Part shown: positions 55,434 to 64,000 of the stretch, one piece after another
How positions within the stretch are numbered: the stretch's first letter is position 1
Layout of the letters: every line of letters starts with the position of its first letter
Source: Mycobacterium basiliense
GTDB lineage: Bacteria; Actinomycetota; Actinomycetes; Mycobacteriales; Mycobacteriaceae
Assembly: GCF_900292015.1 (NCBI RefSeq)
Contig: NZ_LR130759.1
Span: 1,798,001-1,862,000, forward strand
Direction: 5' to 3'
Length of the DNA: 64,000 bases
The notes under the pieces: generated by a model
What the model saw: the letters and a program-made list of their open reading frames with translations, nothing else
What the model was told of the DNA's origin: nothing
Database searches by the model: none
Made by a program: the position numbers and the translations under genes

Positions 55434-55739
55434 ATGAGTGCGGAGGATCTCGAAAAGTACGAAACCGAGATGGAGCTCTCGCTGTACCGCGAATACAAGG
55501 ACATCGTTGGCCAGTTCAGCTATGTCGTAGAAACGGAGCGACGCTTCTACCTGGCCAACAGCGTGGAAATGGTGCCACGCAATGCCGACGGCGAGGTGTA
55601 TTTCGAGCTGCGACTGGCGGACGCCTGGGTGTGGGACATGTATCGGCCGGCGCGGTTCGTCAAGCAGGTACGGGTAGTGACGTTTAAAGACGTCAACATC
55701 GAGGAAGTGGAGAAACCCGAACTGCGGTTGCCGGAATAG
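55434..55739 (+). CDS. DUF2469 protein (Rv2901c orthologue)
   Basis: A 101-residue acidic protein conserved across actinobacteria next to rnhB (MSAEDLEKYETEMELSLYRE, DAWVWDMYRPARFV). The function is unknown. The longer in-frame ORF from 55224 would overlap rnhB and is not supported. Confidence 0.92.
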   Translation: MSAEDLEKYETEMELSLYREYKDIVGQFSYVVETERRFYLANSVEMVPRNADGEVYFELRLADAWVWDMYRPARFVKQVRVVTFKDVNIEEVEKPELRLPE

Positions 55740-55744
55740 CCTTT

Positions 55745-56524
55745 TTAGTGGACGCTGGCCGAGTTGCGCAGCTTGTCGTCGCCGTCGGGGGGAAGCTCAC
55801 CGCGGTTTTCGATGACCTTGCGTGCCACGTCTGCCAGCTTGATATTCAGGCTCTGGGAATGGGTCCGCAGCAAATCGAATGCCTGGTCCTCGCTCATTTG
55901 CTGCATCATCATCAACATGCCGACCGCTTTGCCGATTTCGCGGTTGCTGATCAGTCCACGTCGCAGGCTCGCCGCGTCCTCGCCGTGAGCGACGGCGTTG
56001 ACGGCCACACTGGCGAACGATGCCAGCACCGCCGCGCTGCCGGCGGACTCCGTGTCGAAGCGGTTGGGCTCCTCGCTGAACAGGTTGAGCGCGGCGCCTT
56101 TGCGTTTGTCGACTAGCAGCCTAAAACCCATGGCGCCGCGCACAGGTGTGTCGGCGAGCAGAGCGGCCGCGAATTTGGGCCACTGAGTTGCTGCGGTCAA
56201 GTCCGGCTCGATCTGGGGTACTTCCTCCTCGATCGCGTCGATGCACGGGCCGTCGCCGGCGCGACGTTCGATCTCATCGACCCGCTGCGCGAGCCGATCG
56301 CTGGCGCCGACGGTGACGTAGCGATCATTGCTGCGTACCAGCAGGCTGGCGTGGTCGCAGCCGGGAACTACCAGGGTCGCTGCCACGCAGATGGCGGCAT
56401 ACATCTCCGAGGCTTCCGCCCCTTGGTAAATGATCTCGGCGAGGGCCGCGAAGACTGTTGCCGGGTCGGCGATTGGCCCACCCGGTGACGAGTCGGGGGA
56501 GTTGGCATTCGATGCAACGCTCAC
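55745..56524 (-). CDS. GAF and ANTAR domain regulator
   Basis: A 259-residue protein. A GAF domain (about 25-170; YAAICVAATLVVPGCDHASLLV, RRAGDGPCIDAIEEE) is followed by a three-helix ANTAR RNA-binding domain (about 185-245; RGLISNREIGKAVGMLMMMQQMSEDQAFDLLRTHSQ, which I list by its key ends only). ANTAR proteins usually act by antitermination on double-hairpin RNA targets when their sensor is triggered. No kinase gene is adjacent. It lies convergent to DUF2469 in the place where M. tuberculosis has fdhF between Rv2901c and fdhD. I did not recognise a direct H37Rv neighbour orthologue. Confidence 0.9.
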   Translation of the reverse strand: MSVASNANSPDSSPGGPIADPATVFAALAEIIYQGAEASEMYAAICVAATLVVPGCDHASLLVRSNDRYVTVGASDRLAQRVDEIERRAGDGPCIDAIEEEVPQIEPDLTAATQWPKFAAALLADTPVRGAMGFRLLVDKRKGAALNLFSEEPNRFDTESAGSAAVLASFASVAVNAVAHGEDAASLRRGLISNREIGKAVGMLMMMQQMSEDQAFDLLRTHSQSLNIKLADVARKVIENRGELPPDGDDKLRNSASVH

Positions 56525-57051
56525 GTCTTCCCTAACTTCGGCTGTCGGGGCGATCAGCCCCCCATGCGCTAGCCGTAGATTATCGGTTGTCGCTTCGCCC
56601 GCAAACTCCGGCAGCGCCTTTCAATTCGTTCAGCGACGTCGTCAGGTGCCCGAGGATGCGCTGCAGCGACGTACGGTGAGCCGGCCACCCTACGAGCCCG
56701 AAGTCGAGGTTGTCGGCGTTGTTAGCCACTGTAATGTGCCTCGCCGGACCGGCGAGGGCCATTGACGGTGGATAGCCGCCGGGTTGCGTGCCTCGCCACT
56801 ACGGCGGGGTGGAGCACCCGGGTGTCCACCGGGTTGCCGCGCCTTCGGTGTCCCCCGCCGCAGACGGACCGAAACCATGGCGATCAAGGCGTCATCCCGG
56901 CGGTGCCATCAACGTCATCATTCGTCTCCCGCGCTCACGCAATGCCGGCGGTGACGACGGGGCCGACGTGATCGCCATACTGGGGGGCGGCACACCCGCC
57001 GCGTGTTGATCCGGCGTTTGGACGGCGTCGTTGTCGGGAATTACCACCCGG
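56525..57051. other. 527-base intergenic region at the site expected for fdhF
   Basis: Divergent between the GAF-ANTAR gene and the SDR. I saw no recognisable piece of formate dehydrogenase. A minus-strand ORF of 60 codons (56762-56580, starting MALAGPARHITVANNADN) has plausible codon use but no ribosome-binding site or family, so I do not call it a gene. Any ANTAR target hairpins would most likely lie here. Confidence 0.45.
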
Positions 57052-58032
57052 GTGGGTATTACCGTCGCCATTACCGGACCGACCGGAGAGGTCGGCATCT
57101 CGGCGGTGACGGCACTGGAGCGTGACCCGGTTGTGCATACCATCATCGGAATGGCGCGCCGGCCGTTTGACCCGGCGCTGTACGGGTGGACCAAGACCAC
57201 CTGGCTGCAGGGCGACCCCTTAGATCGCGGTGCCGTGGATACGTTGGTCAGGCGGGCCGATGTGGTGATTCACCTCGCCGTCGCGGTCGCGGGGTCGCGT
57301 GCCGAGAGCGCACGAATCAACGTGCGGGGCTGCCGAAATCTGTTCGAGGCCACGGTTTGTGCGCCGCGACCGCGCCGCCTGGTCTACGGGTCCTCGGTCG
57401 CCGCATACGGCTACCACTCTGACAACCCGGTGCCCCTCACCGAGGACGTGCCGCCGCGTGGCTCGCCTGAGCACTGTTACTCCGAGCAGAAGGCGGCTTG
57501 CGAGGCTCAACTGGCCGAGATCACCAAAGGCTCGTCGTTGCAGGTTTTTGTGCTTCGGCCCTGCATCGTTGCCGGCCCCGAGGCGCTTGCGTTGGCTGAG
57601 ACGATGCCATGCAAGCGGCTGTCGGCGCCGATGCGGGCGCTGAGCAGGGTGGTGTCGATGTTGAAGCCGATCGTGCCGGATCCCGGTGTTGCTTTGCAGC
57701 TGGTGCACCATGACGACGTGGCTGCCGCGATCGCGCTGATGGCTACCGCCCCGGTTCCAGCCGGTGCTTACAACATCGCCGGTGATGGCGTAGTGACGGT
57801 TACCGATGTCGCCAACGCGCTGCGGTGCCGGCCGGTGCGGGTTCCGGCCGTCGCCGCCGCGACGGCGTCGGCGGCGATTGCTCGTTTGCCGTTGGTTCCC
57901 TCGGCGCTCGAATGGCTGCATGTCACGCGGCAATCGGTGGTGATGGATACCGCGAAGGCCAAGAGGTATTTGGGTTGGTATCCGACGCACTCGTCGGCGG
58001 ACACGCTGGCAGCGTTGGCCTCAGCGGTGTGA
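57052..58032 (+). CDS. NAD-dependent epimerase/dehydratase family protein (extended SDR)
   Basis: A 326-residue extended short-chain dehydrogenase. It has the N-terminal cofactor motif ITGPTGEVG, later VYGSSVAAYG and the catalytic pair Tyr143-Lys147 (CYSEQK). Such proteins act on nucleotide sugars or sterol-like substrates; the substrate here is not known. GTG 57052 starts at the beginning of the Rossmann strand; a TTG at 57031 would add 7 residues. It lies upstream of fdhD in the same direction. Confidence 0.87.
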   Translation: MGITVAITGPTGEVGISAVTALERDPVVHTIIGMARRPFDPALYGWTKTTWLQGDPLDRGAVDTLVRRADVVIHLAVAVAGSRAESARINVRGCRNLFEATVCAPRPRRLVYGSSVAAYGYHSDNPVPLTEDVPPRGSPEHCYSEQKAACEAQLAEITKGSSLQVFVLRPCIVAGPEALALAETMPCKRLSAPMRALSRVVSMLKPIVPDPGVALQLVHHDDVAAAIALMATAPVPAGAYNIAGDGVVTVTDVANALRCRPVRVPAVAAATASAAIARLPLVPSALEWLHVTRQSVVMDTAKAKRYLGWYPTHSSADTLAALASAV

Positions 58033-58166
58033 CGGCGGCCGATCCCTGCCGTGGCAAGCACGCGCTCGGGGTAGGTTGAGGCCGTGTTTGTGCACTCAGC
58101 CGACTACCCCGGTAAGCGCACTGGTTGCCGGATCCTCCTGGCACCGGGTATGCGGGAGAAGTCGCA

Positions 58167-58988
58167 GTGGGCCACGTAACGGCGCGCCGGCGCGTCAAGC
58201 ACGTGGCCGCCGGTCGAGCGATCACCCGGCCGGAAACCCTGGCCGTCGAGGAGCCGCTGGAGATCCGCGTCAACGGGGCGCCAGTGACGGTGACCATGCG
58301 CACGCCCGGTGCGGATATCGAACTCGCGCAAGGATTCTTGCTTACCGAGGGGTTGATCGCACACCGCGAAGACGTGCAGACGATTCGCTACTGCCAAGAA
58401 CGCGGTGAGGACGGCGTCAACACCTACAACGTGGTGGATGCGAGATTGGCACCCGGCCTCGAGTTGCCTGACCTCGGCGTCACCCGGAATTTCTACACCA
58501 CCTCATCGTGCGGGGTGTGCGGCAAAGCCTCCCTGGAAGCGGTGCGGCTGATCAGCCGGTTTTCCCCTGGTGACGATCCGGCCACCGTTAACGTGGCCAC
58601 CCTCCGGGAGATGCCCAAGCAATTGCGCGGTGCGCAAAAGGTTTTTGCCAGCACCGGTGGACTGCATGCCGCGGCGTTGTTCGAGGTGGATGGCACCATG
58701 CTCGCCGTGCGCGAGGACATTGGCCGACATAACGCGGTCGACAAGGTGATCGGCTGGGCGCTCGAACATGATCGGGTACCGCTGGGGGCGGCGTCGCTGC
58801 TGGTCAGCGGTCGCGTGTCGTTCGAAATCACGCAGAAGGCGCTGATGGCCGGGATTCCGGTGCTGGCCGCGGTCTCGGCGCCGTCGTCGCTGGCGGTTTC
58901 GCTGGCCGAGCAGTCCGGGATAACGCTCGTAGCGTTCCTGCGGGAGGATTCGATGAACGTCTATACCAGGCCAGATCGCATTACTTAG
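58167..58988 (+). CDS. fdhD: Formate dehydrogenase accessory sulfurtransferase FdhD
   Basis: This protein transfers sulfur from a cysteine desulfurase to the molybdenum cofactor of formate dehydrogenase. It has 273 residues from GTG 58167 ([16 protein letters not shown]), which matches the M. tuberculosis N-terminus; a TTG at 58125 would add 14. The catalytic CxxC is in [11 protein letters not shown] (Cys115, Cys118), and the motif [15 protein letters not shown] is intact. Its usual partner gene fdhF is not next to it, nor anywhere in the window. Confidence 0.95.
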   Translation: MGHVTARRRVKHVAAGRAITRPETLAVEEPLEIRVNGAPVTVTMRTPGADIELAQGFLLTEGLIAHREDVQTIRYCQERGEDGVNTYNVVDARLAPGLELPDLGVTRNFYTTSSCGVCGKASLEAVRLISRFSPGDDPATVNVATLREMPKQLRGAQKVFASTGGLHAAALFEVDGTMLAVREDIGRHNAVDKVIGWALEHDRVPLGAASLLVSGRVSFEITQKALMAGIPVLAAVSAPSSLAVSLAEQSGITLVAFLREDSMNVYTRPDRIT

Positions 58989-59117
58989 CTGTCGGGGAGC
59001 CGAGTTCGCATCGCATTGCTGTCAATGAATGCGCGACTGTGGATTACCGGCGTCCTCCGCGCGCCAACGCGATGGGCCACGGTGTCGGGTGTCGGTGCCC
59101 GCGTGCATTTTGGCCGC

Positions 59118-59495
59118 ATGACGACCCTGAAGACCATGACGCGAGCTGAGCTGGGCGCCTTTGGCGAGCAGCTGGCCGTGAAGCATTTGACCGATCTGGG
59201 GTTGCGGATCTTGGACCGCAACTGGCGCTGCCGCTATGGGGAACTCGATGTGATCGCCGGCGACCCAGCCACGGGCGCAGTGGTGTTCATCGAGGTCAAG
59301 ACGCGCACCGGCGACGGGTACGGCGGGCTGGCGCACGCGGTGACCGAGTGGAAGCTGCGTCGGCTCCGCCGCTTGGCCGGATTGTGGTTGGCCGGTCAGA
59401 ACCAGGGCTGGACGGCGGTCCGTATCGATGTCATCGGCGTGCGTATCGGCCGTCGCCGTACCCCTGAGTTGACTCACCTGAAGGGTGTCGGCTGA
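59118..59495 (+). CDS. UPF0102/YraN-family nuclease-like protein (Rv2898c orthologue)
   Basis: A 125-residue protein with the endonuclease-like core of the YraN family: GELDVIAGDP and VVFIEVKTRTGDGYG, the E-x-K pattern of PD-(D/E)xK nucleases. ATG 59118 (MTTLKTMTRAELGAFGEQ) is chosen over in-frame ATGs upstream. Its TGA overlaps the ATG of comM by one base. Confidence 0.92.
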   Translation: MTTLKTMTRAELGAFGEQLAVKHLTDLGLRILDRNWRCRYGELDVIAGDPATGAVVFIEVKTRTGDGYGGLAHAVTEWKLRRLRRLAGLWLAGQNQGWTAVRIDVIGVRIGRRRTPELTHLKGVG

Positions 59496-61006
59496 TGTCG
59501 CTCGGGCGTGCGTTCTCGGTCGCGGTGTGCGGCCTGGACGGAGAAATCGTGGAGATCGAGGCCGACATCAGCTCGGGGCTGCCGGGTGTGCATCTGGTGG
59601 GGCTGCCCGATGCGGCGTTGCAAGAATCCCGCGATCGGGTTCGCGCGGCCGTCACCAATTGCGGAAATAGCTGGCCCATGGCCCGGCTGACGCTGGCGTT
59701 GTCGCCGGCGACGCTGCCGAAGATGGGTTCGGTCTACGACATTGCCCTGGCGGCCGCGGTGCTCTCGGCGCAGCAGAAGAACCCGTCGCACCGTCTGGAG
59801 AAGACCGTGTTGCTCGGCGAGCTGTCGTTGGACGGCCGGGTTCGAGCGGTGCGTGGCGTACTGCCCGCCGTGTTGGCCGCCAAGCGCGAGGGCTGGCCGG
59901 CCGTCGTCGTTCCCGCGGACAACCTGGCCGAGGCCAGCCTGGTCGACGGCATCGACGTCTGGGGTGTTCGCAGTCTGGGTCAGCTGCAGAGCTGGTTGAA
60001 GGGCTGCGCCGAATTGGACGAGAGGATCGCAGCGGTTGCCACCGTCCGCGAGCCATCGGCAGATCTGTCCGATGTCGTGGGACAGGCACAAGCGCGCTTC
60101 GCCGTGGAAGTGGCCGCGGCCGGAGCTCATCACCTGATGTTGACCGGCCCGCCGGGAGTGGGCAAAACAATGTTGGCGCAACGTCTTCCTGGGCTGCTGC
60201 CGCCGCTATCGGACAGTGAGTCGCTGGAGGTCACCGCCATCCATTCGGTGGCCGGACTGCTGTCGGGGGAAACGCCATTGATCACCCGTCCGCCGTTGGT
60301 GGCGCCGCATCACAGTTCCAGCGTCGCAGCACTGGTAGGCGGCGGGTCGGGGATGGCTCGTCCGGGTGCCGTGAGCCGGGCTCATCGCGGAGTGTTGTTC
60401 TTAGACGAATGCGCTGAAATTAGCGTGCGGGCGCTGGAAGCGTTGCGAACGCCGTTGGAGGACGGGGAAATCCGCCTCGCCAGGCGCGACGGCGTTGCCT
60501 GCTACCCGGCTCGGTTTCAGCTGGTGCTGGCTGCCAACCCGTGTCCGTGTGCCCCGGCCGATCCACGCGACTGCATCTGCGCGGGCGCCGTTAAGCGCCG
60601 CTACCTCGGCAAGCTTTCCGGGCCACTGCTGGACCGGGTGGACCTGAGGGTGCAGCTGCATCCGGTTCGGGCGGGGGCCTTTTCGGCCGCGGATGGTGAA
60701 CCGACATCGCAGGTGCGGCAGCGGGTCGCGCTAGCCCGTGAGGCGGCCGCCCAGCGGTGGCGGCCGCATGGCTTCCGTACCAATGCCGAAGTCAGCGGGC
60801 CCCTGCTGCGGCGGAAGTTTCGCCTTGGCAACGCCGCCATGGACCCGCTGCGCACCGCACTGGATCGGGGGCTGCTCAGCATTCGTGGCGTGGATCGCAC
60901 CCTGCGGGTCGCCTGGAGCCTGGCCGACTTGGCCGGCCGGGTTTCGCCGGGTCTTGACGAGGTCGGTGTCGCATTGAGCTTCCGGCAGCCAGGTGCCGCC
61001 CGATGA
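59495..61006 (+). CDS. ComM-like AAA+ ATPase (YifB/magnesium-chelatase family)
   Basis: A 503-residue protein with an N-terminal Lon-protease-like domain (1-170), an AAA+ domain with Walker A GPPGVGKTMLAQ and Walker B LFLDECAEIS, and the C-terminal Mg-chelatase-type helical part. In Vibrio and Haemophilus ComM drives branch migration in natural transformation; the mycobacterial role is unproven. It overlaps dprA by ATGA. Confidence 0.94.
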   Translation: MSLGRAFSVAVCGLDGEIVEIEADISSGLPGVHLVGLPDAALQESRDRVRAAVTNCGNSWPMARLTLALSPATLPKMGSVYDIALAAAVLSAQQKNPSHRLEKTVLLGELSLDGRVRAVRGVLPAVLAAKREGWPAVVVPADNLAEASLVDGIDVWGVRSLGQLQSWLKGCAELDERIAAVATVREPSADLSDVVGQAQARFAVEVAAAGAHHLMLTGPPGVGKTMLAQRLPGLLPPLSDSESLEVTAIHSVAGLLSGETPLITRPPLVAPHHSSSVAALVGGGSGMARPGAVSRAHRGVLFLDECAEISVRALEALRTPLEDGEIRLARRDGVACYPARFQLVLAANPCPCAPADPRDCICAGAVKRRYLGKLSGPLLDRVDLRVQLHPVRAGAFSAADGEPTSQVRQRVALAREAAAQRWRPHGFRTNAEVSGPLLRRKFRLGNAAMDPLRTALDRGLLSIRGVDRTLRVAWSLADLAGRVSPGLDEVGVALSFRQPGAAR

Positions 61007-62178
61007 GCAGCTGCGATCGCCGCGCGCTGGCCTGGGCATATCTGTCCCGGGTGGCCGAGCCGCCATGCGCCGAACTAGCCACCCTGGTGGGCCGTGTTGG
61101 CCCGGTAGAGGCGGCGCACCGGGTCCGGCGCGGTCTGGTCGGCGCCGATCTGGCCCGGCGCACCCAAGCCAGGCGCACAGTCGATCGGGCCGCCGCGGAT
61201 CTCGAGCTGCTCGCACGCCGGGGCGGCCGATTGATCACGCCGGACCACGACGAATGGCCGATGCTTGCGTTCACCGCGTTCGATAGCCCCGCGGTGCGGG
61301 CCAAGGCGGGCGGCGGTCCGCCGATGGCGTTATGGGTGCTGGGTCCCGCGCGTCTGGACGAGGTGGCGCAGCGCGCTGCCGCGGTGGTGGGGACCCGGGC
61401 CGCGACGGCGTACGGCGAGCAGGTGGCGACTGATTTGGCCGCTGGCCTGGCCGACCGCGATGTTGCGGTGGTCTCCGGCGGCGCGTACGGCGTTGACGGT
61501 GCGGCTCATCGCGCTGCGCTCGCCACCGGCGGCATCACCGTGGCGGTGTTGGCCGGCGGGATCGACATCCTATATCCGGGCGGGCATTCGGCGCTCCTGC
61601 ACCGCATCGGCCGGTACGGCCTGCTGCTCAGCGAGTACCCGCCCGGCGTGCGCCCGGCCCGGCATCGCTTCTTGACCCGCAACCGGCTGGTCGCCGCCGT
61701 TGCGGGCGCGGCGGTTGTGGTGGAGGCGGGCCTGCGCAGCGGCGCGTCCAATACCGCCGCGTGGGCCAGGGCACTGGGCCGAGTGGTAGGGGCGGTACCC
61801 GGGCCGGTGACCTCGTCGGCGTCGGCGGGCTGTCATGCCTTGCTGCGCGATGGCGCGGAGTTGATCACCCGAGTAGACGACATTGTTGAGTTCGTCGGTC
61901 GAATCGGCGAACTAGCGGCCGAGGAGACGCGACCCAGCACCGCTTTCGACGGGCTCAGCGACATCGAGCGCCGAGTGTACGAAGCGTTGCCGGGTCGCGG
62001 CGCCACCAGTGTCGACGAGATCGCCATCGCATCCGGGTTGGTGGCCGAGCAGGTGCTGGGACCGCTGGCGATCCTCGAGGTCCGCGGGTTGGCCCAGCGT
62101 GACGGAGGCCGATGGCGCATCGCCCGATGCGGTCCCGCCCGGGTCGTGGCCAAGCCGGCAACGCCTCGGCTCGTATAG
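61003..62178 (+). CDS. dprA: DNA processing protein DprA
   Basis: A 391-residue DprA/Smf protein that protects single-stranded DNA and loads RecA. The Rossmann core shows VVGTRAATAYG, VSGGAYGVDGAAH and FLTRNRLVAAVAGAAVVVEA; a winged-helix C-terminal domain follows (about 310-380). It is coupled to comM (ATGA), giving the conserved yraN-comM-dprA unit. Confidence 0.95.
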   Translation: MSSCDRRALAWAYLSRVAEPPCAELATLVGRVGPVEAAHRVRRGLVGADLARRTQARRTVDRAAADLELLARRGGRLITPDHDEWPMLAFTAFDSPAVRAKAGGGPPMALWVLGPARLDEVAQRAAAVVGTRAATAYGEQVATDLAAGLADRDVAVVSGGAYGVDGAAHRAALATGGITVAVLAGGIDILYPGGHSALLHRIGRYGLLLSEYPPGVRPARHRFLTRNRLVAAVAGAAVVVEAGLRSGASNTAAWARALGRVVGAVPGPVTSSASAGCHALLRDGAELITRVDDIVEFVGRIGELAAEETRPSTAFDGLSDIERRVYEALPGRGATSVDEIAIASGLVAEQVLGPLAILEVRGLAQRDGGRWRIARCGPARVVAKPATPRLV

Positions 62179-62213
62179 TCGAGCGGGGGCATTGGGTTTG
62201 AACAGGAGGACAA

Positions 62214-63065
62214 GTGGCGGGTAGACCACTGCAAACCTTCGAAGTCGTTGGTACCCAACAACTGGCACCCCACATGATCCGGGTGCGGCTCGGCGGCAAC
62301 GGCTTCGACACATTCGTTCCCGGCGAGTTTACCGATTCCTACGTCAAGCTGGTGTTTGTCGCTGAGGACGTCGACGTCGAGGCCTTGCCCCGGCCGTTGA
62401 CCATGGACAGTTTTTCTAGTCTCCCGCCCGAGAAGCGGCCCTCGGTACGGACCATGACCGTCCGCCGAATCGACGCTGCGGCCCGTGAAATCGTGATTGA
62501 CGTCGTGGTGCACGGCGAACATGGGATAGCCGGCCAGTGGGCCGCGACGGCTCAACCCGGCCAGCGGATCCATCTGATGGGGCCCGGTGGGGCCTACACA
62601 CCCAACCCGTCGGCGGACTGGCATCTGCTGGCTGGTGACGAATCCGCACTGCCGGCCATCGCGGCCGCCCTGGAGGCGTTGCCGGCCAACGCGGTTGGCA
62701 AGGCATTCATCGAAGTGGCCGGCCCCGAAGACGAGATCGAGCTGACCGCACCGGATTCCGTCCAGGTGAACTGGGTATACCGCGGCGGCCGCGCGGATCT
62801 GATATCTGAGGATCGCGCCGGTGATCATGCTCCGTTGATCGAGGCGGTTACCACCGCGCAGTGGCTTCCTGGGCAGGTGCATGTCTTCATTCATGGTGAG
62901 GCGCAAACCGTCATGCACAACCTGCGGCCCTACATTCGCAAGGAGCGTGGGGTGGACGCGAAATGGGCGTCGTCGATCTCCGGCTACTGGCGGCGTGGGC
63001 GTACCGAAGAGACATTCCGGCAGTGGAAGAAAGAACTGGCCGAGGCTGAGGCCGGGACCCAGTAG
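62214..63065 (+). CDS. viuB: Siderophore-interacting FAD-binding protein (ViuB-like)
   Basis: A 283-residue protein of the siderophore-interacting/ferric-reductase family. It is expected to release iron from siderophores in the cytosol using FAD and NAD(P)H. The FAD site shows RTMTVRRID, then GPGGAY; the C-terminal NAD-binding part includes WLPGQVHVFIHGEA and SISGYWRRGRTEE. AGGAGG 5 bases before GTG 62214 is a strong start. TATAGT at 62174-62179, across the dprA stop, may be its -10. No clear IdeR box was seen. Confidence 0.92.
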   Translation: MAGRPLQTFEVVGTQQLAPHMIRVRLGGNGFDTFVPGEFTDSYVKLVFVAEDVDVEALPRPLTMDSFSSLPPEKRPSVRTMTVRRIDAAAREIVIDVVVHGEHGIAGQWAATAQPGQRIHLMGPGGAYTPNPSADWHLLAGDESALPAIAAALEALPANAVGKAFIEVAGPEDEIELTAPDSVQVNWVYRGGRADLISEDRAGDHAPLIEAVTTAQWLPGQVHVFIHGEAQTVMHNLRPYIRKERGVDAKWASSISGYWRRGRTEETFRQWKKELAEAEAGTQ

Positions 63066-63098
63066 GGTCGTGGCCGGTCGGCTGGCATTCTCTACCGA

Positions 63099-64000
63099 AT
63101 GGGAGCAGAGACAGCACCGCATTTCGGCGACTACCAAAACGAGATTTACTTGCAGGGCCTCGCCGGGGTGGTGCCCTCCCTGCCCATGGCCTTCACCGAA
63201 CTGGAAGCCAAGGCCGCGGTGGCTTTGCCTCCCTCGGTGTGGTCGTATGTCGCCGGGGGAGCGGGTGACGAACGCACCCAGCGGGCCAATCGCGAGGCGT
63301 TCGATCGCTGGGGTTTGCTGCCGCGGATGTTCGTCGGCGCCGCCCAGCGCGACCTCTCGGTCGAGATGTTCGGGTTGACTTTGCCGTCGCCGCTGTTCAT
63401 GGCCCCGATCGGCGTTATCGGGCTGTGCGCCCAGGACGGGCATGGGGACCTGGCAACTGCGAGTGCGGCCGCTCGCACGGGCGTGCCGATGGTCGCCTCC
63501 ACGCTGACGGTCGACCCCATGGAGGATGTCGCCGCCGCATTCGGTGACACACCCGGGTTCTTCCAGCTGTACACACCGACTGACAAAGAAGTCGCCGCTA
63601 GCCTGGTGCAGCGGGCCGAAGTTGCCGGCTTCAAGGGCATCGTCGTCACGCTCGATACGTGGGTGACCGGTTGGCGGCCGCGTGACCTGAGCACGGCGAA
63701 CTTTCCGCAGCTGCGTGGGCACTGCCTTGCCAACTACACCAGCGATCCGGTGTTTCGGGCCAGCCTGCAGCGTCCGCCAGAAGAAGACCCGCAGGGTGCC
63801 GTGCTGCGCTGGGTGCAAATTTTCGGAGCGCCCCTGACGTGGAACGACCTCGGCTGGCTGCGTTCGCTGACCGAGCTGCCGTTGATCGTGAAGGGCATTT
63901 GCCATCCCGATGATGCCCGACGCGCCAAAGACGGTGGCGTCGACGGTATCTACTGCTCCAACCACGGCGGCCGGCAGGCCAACGGCGGTTTACCCGCGCT
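63099..64000 (+). CDS. FMN-dependent alpha-hydroxy-acid oxidase, lactate 2-monooxygenase type, partial
   Basis: About 300 codons are visible from ATG 63099, open to the right edge. The opening [20 protein letters not shown] and [19 protein letters not shown] resemble lactate 2-monooxygenase (lactate plus oxygen to acetate and CO2). FMN-site motifs include [33 protein letters not shown] and SNHGGRQ, the last carrying the catalytic His and Arg region. It starts 33 bases after viuB. In M. tuberculosis the gene after viuB is xerC, so this is a local gene-order difference. Confidence 0.9.
   Translation, partial: MGAETAPHFGDYQNEIYLQGLAGVVPSLPMAFTELEAKAAVALPPSVWSYVAGGAGDERTQRANREAFDRWGLLPRMFVGAAQRDLSVEMFGLTLPSPLFMAPIGVIGLCAQDGHGDLATASAAARTGVPMVASTLTVDPMEDVAAAFGDTPGFFQLYTPTDKEVAASLVQRAEVAGFKGIVVTLDTWVTGWRPRDLSTANFPQLRGHCLANYTSDPVFRASLQRPPEEDPQGAVLRWVQIFGAPLTWNDLGWLRSLTELPLIVKGICHPDDARRAKDGGVDGIYCSNHGGRQANGGLPA

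Noticed and set aside
56580..56762. Minus-strand ORF of 60 codons before the GAF-ANTAR gene
   Set aside because: Codon use is plausible, but there is no ribosome-binding site, family or context, so it was not called as a gene.
62174..62179. Iron-regulated promoter for viuB
   Set aside because: TATAGT is a fair -10, but no -35 at proper spacing and no IdeR-type box was found, so iron control is not claimed.
61833..63965. Minus-strand ORF of 710 codons over dprA, viuB and the monooxygenase
   Set aside because: Three recognisable genes occupy the other strand, and the antisense product has no recognisable motif.

Overview
The window is high-G+C actinobacterial DNA. It matches, in reverse orientation, the Mycobacterium tuberculosis H37Rv segment from about ppsD (Rv2934) to viuB (Rv2895c). 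Protein-level recall of the M. tuberculosis orthologues is good throughout, but the sequence is clearly diverged and three loci differ: there is no fdhF beside fdhD, an FMN-dependent lactate monooxygenase lies where xerC is expected, and the PknI kinase active site is changed. I infer a slow-growing, phthiocerol dimycocerosate (PDIM)-producing mycobacterium outside the M. tuberculosis complex, such as the M. marinum or M. kansasii lineages. The species cannot be fixed from the sequence alone.

Region 1 (1-25213, minus strand): the PDIM/phthiocerol assembly line. TesA (thioesterase) is followed, after a 673-base gap of lower G+C, by fadD26-ppsA-ppsB-ppsC-ppsD. These genes are joined by 1- or 4-base start/stop overlaps. 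FadD26 activates a long-chain acyl group as acyl-AMP and passes it to the N-terminal ACP of PpsA. PpsA to PpsD then extend and reduce it. ppsD runs off the left edge at the start of its terminal ACP.

Region 2 (25532-34410, plus): cell-division and RNA/DNA maintenance genes: sepIVA (DivIVA-like), a DUF177 protein, rnc, fpg, an OsmC-like protein, acylphosphatase, smc and ftsY. Region 3 (34554-38857, plus): the nitrogen module amt-glnB-glnD. Next come a convergent helicase, a small unannotated-looking ORF and ffh. Region 4 (42821-49735): an amidohydrolase, pknI, a D-aminoacylase/TetR pair behind an operator-like palindrome, dacB2 (minus) and a SnoaL-like protein.

Region 5 (49963-55739): ribosome and secretion genes: rpsP, a KH protein, rimM, trmD, lppW (minus), rplS, lepB, rnhB and a DUF2469 protein. 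Region 6 (55745-64000): a GAF-ANTAR regulator (minus), an extended SDR, fdhD, yraN-comM-dprA, viuB and the partial lactate monooxygenase. No tRNA, rRNA, CRISPR array, insertion sequence or phage gene was recognised.

Most of the window is conserved core. The best second-look items are the predicted PknI pseudokinase, the patchy near-identity between the ppsA and ppsB acyltransferase DNA, a TetR operator candidate overlapping a promoter, a promoter element shared by rpsP and rplS, fdhD without fdhF, and a likely missed 71-residue gene.
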